Source of the DNA: Ischnura elegans
Lineage: Eukaryota; Arthropoda; Insecta; Odonata; Coenagrionidae
Reading direction: 5' to 3'
Assembly (NCBI RefSeq): GCF_921293095.1
Contig: NC_060254.1
Coordinates: forward strand, 1,984,001-2,048,000
Length of the DNA stretch: 64,000 nucleotides
Shown in pieces: positions 58,843 through 64,000 of the stretch. The notes beneath the pieces were generated by a model. It did no database searches, was not told the origin of the DNA, and saw only the letters and a list, made by a program, of their open reading frames with translations. Each line of letters opens with the position of its first letter. The stretch's first letter is position 1. Made by a program: the position numbers and the translations under genes.

Positions 58843-59961
58843 GTGAGTATAAAACCTTAACAATCATTCCTTCTGCTCTTGTTCCTTCAAATTTCTTCGC
58901 CAATTTTCTCCCAAGAAAAACGGCAACACTTCCCCAAAGCATAGACAGGTACAAACAGGTGTGACAGGTAAATTTATGTGAAGTCAATTGCAGTGAAGCA
59001 AAGTTCTTTACATCATGGGTGCCATGAAAAAAATCATTGAGCTTAGGTAAGATTTAAATCCGGATCTCCCAATTGATGGACGTGTAAGCTACACTTAGGC
59101 TTAATGGTGTAACTGATGAGGATTGTGATGTTACCTACTGTTAGCATCACTGACCCGCATTGTGACTTTTGTCATTGCTCGTCTACGAGATAAACCCATT
59201 GTTACAACCTTAGGCGGCCCCATGTGGAATTATGTAATGTAAGGGTCCCCTAGTTTGGCGTCGTAATGTTCCCCAGTTCGACAGCGCTCGGGAAGTTTTT
59301 ATGTACTTATGATAGAGATGTTCTCTCGCTCGTTATGCACTTGTCTTGCATGATCTATGTAAATGGAACTTCTTTAGCGGCTGCCTGGAGTCCGCTTCAA
59401 ATGTTTTCCCAAATGTCATTCACTGATTCGTTGGTGCCGAGAGAGAAAAGCTATCGGAAAGAGGTCCACTTGGAGGTACTCTAAGTGTGAGTTTGTATGT
59501 ATCTCCATCCTCAGGACGGAAACTTCATTTCCCAGCACCTACTATGCAGCGGAGCCCTTTGTTTAAGGATGGCTTGATTCTAAACAAGTGCCACAATATG
59601 AATGGCTTGGCGAGAGTGATGCAACATGGAACAATTGCTCTGTGTCCAAAAGACTTCTCATTACCCAATAACATTAGCTCCCTTCGCATTTCCCCACTGC
59701 TGACAATCGCACGCCCATACCACAAGGATACGCCCACTCAGCACAGCCTGAGTTCCCATCCTCCACCACTGATACCTCTCCCATCCCTTGCATGTAAATA
59801 CCACGGCTCAATGGAATTCCTTTCCATTTTAAGTTCAACAACCCATTGTAAAATACAAGAGATGCGTTCTTGTTCTCTCAAGGAAAGATTTAAGAAAGCA
59901 ACATCCTATTCTTATGATTTGGAATAAATCCTAGGTTTCCTCCTTTTGAACAGTTAAAAAA

Positions 59962-60033
59962 TGAAAAATTGAATAACTATCCAATTGAAGAGTGGAGTGT
60001 TCTAGGGATGTGCGAGTTGTACTTTTTGATCTC
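59962..60033 (+). repeat. 72-bp direct repeat, copy 1
   Basis: Nearly identical to 61030-61101 (shared GAAAAATTGAATAACTATCC, AATTGAAGAGTGGAG, TACTTTTTGATCTC). It contains CTAGGGATGTGCGAG, similar to hAT-type ends. Confidence 0.85.
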
Positions 60034-60123
60034 TTTTTTCCTCTCAATAAAAACTTAAATAAAAACTGAATCAACTCGTGAAAACAATCTTAAAAGTATA
60101 TTCTTCACCTCTCTCTCTTCAAG

Positions 60124-60389
60124 TTGACTTCTCCAAGCAGCCTGCAGAGGGGAGTGTTTGCCTGTTCAGTTTGAAGAACACGTCGCACCCAGAATATGTG
60201 GCGTGGCTGTGGACTGGAGTGTGCAGCATTGATTTCCACCCGCAGGGCCAGCCATATTTGATTGCTGTTGGCCTCGTTGACGGCAACGTGGCCGTCTATT
60301 CCATTCAGAAAGCCCCGCCGCATGTGCTTGATAAACCTCTCTATCGAAGTGACTCTGTGGCGAATAAGCACGCAAAAGCAGTTTGGCAA
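60124..60389 (+). CDS. DNAI1: DNAI1 coding exon 7 (last in window)
   Basis: Acceptor CTCTCTCTTCAAG|TT completes a Phe codon (GS-F-DFSKQ). Donor TGGCAA|GTAAGT. Encodes SVCLFSLKNTSHPEYV, a first WD-type blade (GVCSIDFHP...PYLIAVGLVDGNVAVYSI) and HAKAVWQ. Human: [48 protein letters not shown]. The following exon (VKW...) was not found before 64000. Confidence 0.96.
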
Positions 60390-61029
60390 GTAAGTACTGG
60401 CATTCAATGACATGATCCTAATTTAGGCTTCCACATGTTCATGGATATCAAGATACAGGTCTTGTGGCCTTACCTATACTTAGTACCCAACCATGCAGCC
60501 ATAAATTTGTTTAAGGAAGTCTTGGGTGATATGTGGGTTGCCTACACTCGTAATTCTTAGTCAATTCCCAAAACCATAAATTAAGCTTTAAAGTTTGTTT
60601 GCAAACTGCTGAATTTAATTTCGATGGTTTTTACGGAAACCCCAACGGTTATTATGGCTTGGTCTCCATAGGCATTAGCATCCAAAATCTCCCTGACATT
60701 TTCTTATGAACTATAGGGCTCTGCCTGCAGATCTAAATATTATCCTGTATCGAGTAAATTTCCGACTTCAAAGCCTTATCTCAGTCCGCAACTTTCAGTT
60801 GTTGAGAGAAAATCAGCGGTTGCGTGGCCCGTGACAGTTGTCTCCTTAGAGAATGCATCGCAGACGTAGTCACCACAAAGGGAAGGAAGTTTGGAGTTGG
60901 GATGGAGGGGGGAAAATCCACCTAAATTATTCCTGTCCCCTTCTTTTGCATGGTCCGTCTTCTTTTGGATGACCGTTTTGCTGGTCCTACGGTCGCTCAT
61001 GTAGTGGACGCATGACATTCTAGCTGGAG

Positions 61030-61101
61030 TGAAAAATTGAATAACTATCCAATTGAAGAGTGGAGCATACTAGGGATCTGCGAGTGGTACTTTTTGATCT
61101 C
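61030..61101 (+). repeat. 72-bp direct repeat, copy 2
   Basis: Second copy of the sequence at 59962-60033, here running into GAGTCGA-type simple repeats (61100-61160) that resemble subterminal hAT repeats. Confidence 0.85.
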
Positions 61102-61219
61102 GAGTCGAAAATCGAGTCGAGTTGAAAACTACTCGTGAGTATTGAGTCGAGTCGAGTATGGTAATTTGTGAACCATGCAATAGAACAATTCGTGCTCCAA
61201 CATATTCGCGTTTTTCCAA

Positions 61220-61400
61220 TCCCCTTCCGAATTTTCAAATATGAATGCTCACCTGATGCAAAAAGGAAAAGATAAGGAGGAACTGTGCGAAAATTCCACA
61301 GAGAAAAAATCATTCGCCTTGACCGGGATTCGAACCCGGATCCCTCGATTTCCGGCCGACTCCCGTAAAGTTATCACCGTGGCCAGTCCCGGTATACTTA
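61220..61400 (-). repeat. tRNA-derived SINE
   Basis: On the minus strand, TGGCCACGGTGATAACTT serves as an A-box-like start. A perfect B-box region GGGTTCGAATCCCGG lies at 61323-61337, followed by a GAATGATTTTTTCTCTGTGG tail. The head is tRNA-like but lacks a closed acceptor stem. Confidence 0.6.
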
Positions 61401-62459
61401 ACTTCGTCATAAGGAGGAACGTTGAATGTTATGTCAGAATTAGGAGATGAATTAAAAGTAATGTGTCTTAATCAGTTCCATAGGCGCAATTTAAATGAAT
61501 CAACCTCTAGTAATATGTCGACAATTTAATGAATATATGTGTCCAAACTGCTAGGAAGTAAAGGCACTTACACAATTGCAAAAAATATTATATACGTAAA
61601 TTAATCATGAAATATTTTATCCTTTCAAATTCTCATGCAGAAAAAACCAATGGTTCTACATGCTCAGGCAGGAGATTTACAAGTCTCCGTGTTACAGTAT
61701 TATCTACTGCCAGCTGAAAATTGTCTTTCGCTACACACTGGTGTGGCTGGAAAAGTACTTTCTCGCCAAAATTACAAGATTAGGGAACCTTAGAAATTTT
61801 AATTAATAATTATATAAACGATATATTTTGTCTTATTTCTCAATTCGTTTAATCAACCTTGGGAAATCTTGTTTTTGGTTCAAGAAAGATGCTAAATGCA
61901 ACAAAGGAATAAACGAAAATTAACATCAGATGCACCTATTGCTCAAAAAGGCTCAATCATTATTTGTAGTGATTATGCTGTCCCGGTTCATTTATATTCA
62001 CCCTAACCAGCCAGTTCACATAACATTAATTATTTTTCACCAGTGAATGTGTTGCGTATGTGGTGTGGTGTTTGTGTGAACAGAAACTTAAATATAATAC
62101 ATTTTTTGGCATGAGCTTTTTATTTTGTGATTATAATAATAATTATTATTTTTTCTAATTATTATTAGTATTCTACCGATTAAGGTAGGTTTCCATGGAG
62201 TATATATGCTTTTTATATTTACAACTTTTTTGTTTTTAGTTTTATCATTTATTTATTTTGTAATCAGCAGTTTTTTCTCACTATAATTTTTTAAAGTCTT
62301 TTTACAAAATTTTGAATAGATAATGCAGTGAAAAATTAACTATTATTGCGAGAAGTAAAGACAAAGGAGAGACTCATAGACGAGTTATTTGTTGAGGCAG
62401 TTTGTATGTTGTTGGAATTGATGGATCATAATTCCATATGTGTTACTAGAGCATTTTGG

Positions 62460-64000
62460 GTTGGCCCGAGCCTGGACTTGAAGTTATGAACTACTTTGGT
62501 GATAAATTGTTGCATCGTGGGGACCTGGGCGGCGAGGACGTCTGACATTCGGGCGCGGCGGGGTAGATTTAGGAATAGGCGGAGGGTTTTATTCTGGAAT
62601 GTTTCCAGTTTTTCTCTTATCGTTTTTTAAATTTGCGAAAATTTCGCAGCCGTAAAGTAGAGTGGGGCGGACGATTGTCGAGTACAGTTTGGTTCTGCAG
62701 CTGTGGGATACTGGCGAAGTGCGGGAGGATAATGAAGTTGGAGCTTGCCTGGCTATTCCTGTCTTTCTCGTGCAATATGGTCATTGAATGTTAGCGCTTT
62801 TCATCTTACAAGACGCCGAGAAATTTTTGGGTTTTTGCTCTTGGTATTCGGATTTTGTTTATGTTTGGTGATGTTTGTGTGGCAAATTTACGTCTGCGCT
62901 AAAAGTGTACGCGTGTGCTTTTGTTTGCGTTGATTCGCTTTTTTCAATGTACGTGTCCATTTGTAAATAAGTTTTAGGCGTGTATTAAGTTTGTTGGCGT
63001 TCGTGACTCCTCGCCATGGCGTTGCAGTAATAGCGGTGTCATCAGCGTACATGTGTAATGTGGTGTTTGTGGAGTGTGGCATGTCATTGACAAAAAGTTT
63101 GAATAACAGCGGACTTAGAATCGAACCTTGTAGAACACCTGCTTCCATTGGACACAAGGAAGAGATTGTTTTGGCTTCCGCAACGCAGAATTTTCTTTGG
63201 GAAAGATATTTTTTATGAAAAGAATATCGGATGGGGGAATTTAAATTGGTGGAGTTTGTAAATCAGACCTTTATGCCATACTCTGCCGAAAGCGCGTTCA
63301 ACATCTAGGAATACTGCGTCCGTTGAAAGGCGACGATTGAAACTGTGGCTTATCTTGTCAACCAGGCGGAGAATTTGATGGAGGGCAGACATGTTACGTC
63401 TGAAACCGACTCCTTCCGGCCGAATGATTTTGAAAGCAGTGGAGAAGGATTCGAGACGGCGAAGGACTAGGATTTCAAGAATTTTAGAAATATTTGAAAG
63501 GAGTGAGATAGGGCGAGAATTACCTTCGGGTCTTCGCCGGATTTAGGAAGAAGAATTACTTTTGCTTGTTTCCAAGCGACAGGAAAGTGCGGCAGAGAGT
63601 AGCAGACATTGAAAAGATTAGAGAGAAGAAAAGGAAATTTTGAGCATTGACTGGCATATCGCAGCTGTGTGTTGCTAACATTGTCGAGGCCAGGTGCTTT
63701 TCTTGTAGAAAGAGAGTTTAGTGTATTACGAATATCAGAAGGAGTATAAATAGCTTTAGAAGAAGGCATAGCTGAAAGATTATCAAAAATGTCGTTTACT
63801 GATTCTTCAATAGGAGAAAAGGAAGTTTCAAGAGACATGGTTGTTTGAAGGTGATCGGCCTGAATTTCAACTATTTTGATCGGGTCGAAAATTAATGCTG
63901 AATTAATTGAGAGTGGGCGATAAAAGACTTTGTCGGATTCTTTGAGAGATTTTATTGTTCGCCAAATAGATGTGGCATTGGGGGGGGACAGGATTTGTCA
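62460..64000 (-). pseudogene. Jockey-like LINE reverse transcriptase relic, truncated by window edge
   Basis: On the minus strand, 63467-63838 carries the fingers region (STRKAPGLDNVSNTQLRY, FPVAWKQAKVILLPKSGED). 62888-63157 has GVLQGSILSPLLFKLFVNDM and MYADDTAI. 62880-62500 continues with a C-terminal thumb-like region (ALTFNDHIARKTG, RPTLLYGCEIF). KAPGxD, GVPQGSxLSP and ADD are Jockey-clade hallmarks. Frameshifts separate the blocks. The N-terminal half is outside the window. Confidence 0.88.

Larger units (their letters stand above)
33097..60389 (+). other. DNAI1: DNAI1 gene (seven coding exons, 3' part beyond window)
   Basis: The encoded protein is an intermediate chain of the outer dynein arm of motile cilia and sperm flagella, which links heavy chains to the A tubule through a WD-repeat propeller. 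Exons: 33097-33147, 33660-33806, 33926-34139, 35212-35543, 48708-48996, 58681-58842, 60124-60389. All junctions are GT/AG and all phases agree (0,0,1,0,1,1). Diagnostic blocks match human DNAI1 as I recall it: ELKEEITRVL, KKLTNQFNFCERA, TQTVPPPRANI, ERMLNQNIYEEI, WKFSYD and LFAVGYGS. The 487 residues compare with 699 in human, and the remaining WD repeats are not in the window. Introns 4 and 5 (13.2 and 9.7 kb) hold most of the transposons. Confidence 0.93.

Noticed and set aside
60390..64000. Exon 8 of DNAI1 (expected to start VKW)
   Set aside because: No in-phase acceptor followed by a matching WD-repeat segment was found. The gene probably continues beyond the window.

Overview
The window looks like nuclear DNA from an animal, most likely an arthropod and plausibly an insect. 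It has spliced genes with long introns, AT-rich non-coding sequence, and relics of BEL/Pao, Gypsy, Copia, Penelope, Jockey-like, hAT, piggyBac and Tc1/mariner elements. I cannot name the species.

Two cellular genes can be reconstructed exon by exon, with all intron phases agreeing. FAM219 (small acidic protein of unknown function) is on the minus strand: four coding exons from 32650 down to 11159, 210 codons. DNAI1 (axonemal outer-arm dynein intermediate chain) is on the plus strand: seven coding exons from 33097 to 60389, 487 codons, with the C-terminal half beyond the window. They are head to head, start codons 446 bp apart. From memory, FAM219A and DNAI1 are also neighbours on human chromosome 9p13, so this may be an old bidirectional pair.

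Layout. 1-4180: BEL/Pao relic (minus) lacking its reverse transcriptase core. 4185-11158: repeats and the presumed FAM219 3' UTR. 11159-32650: FAM219. Its 14.4-kb last intron carries a three-level nest: a young Gypsy element (13946-22284, near-identical LTRs, one intact 1353-residue Gag-Pol frame) inside a hAT-type element (13749-22934) inside a Penelope-like element. 32651-33096: shared promoter region. 33097-60389: DNAI1. Intron 4 holds a 340-bp tandem array inside an inverted-repeat element, two piggyBac-type elements, mariner-like MITEs and a Copia relic broken by MITEs. Intron 5 holds another hAT nest and a tRNA-like SINE. 60390-64000: DNAI1 intron sequence with a second SINE and a Jockey-like LINE relic running off the window edge.

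The novelty here is mainly structural: the conserved gene pair, and nests in which target-site duplications, unfilled paralogous sites and restored reading frames reveal the insertion order. I saw no new enzymatic or defence system.
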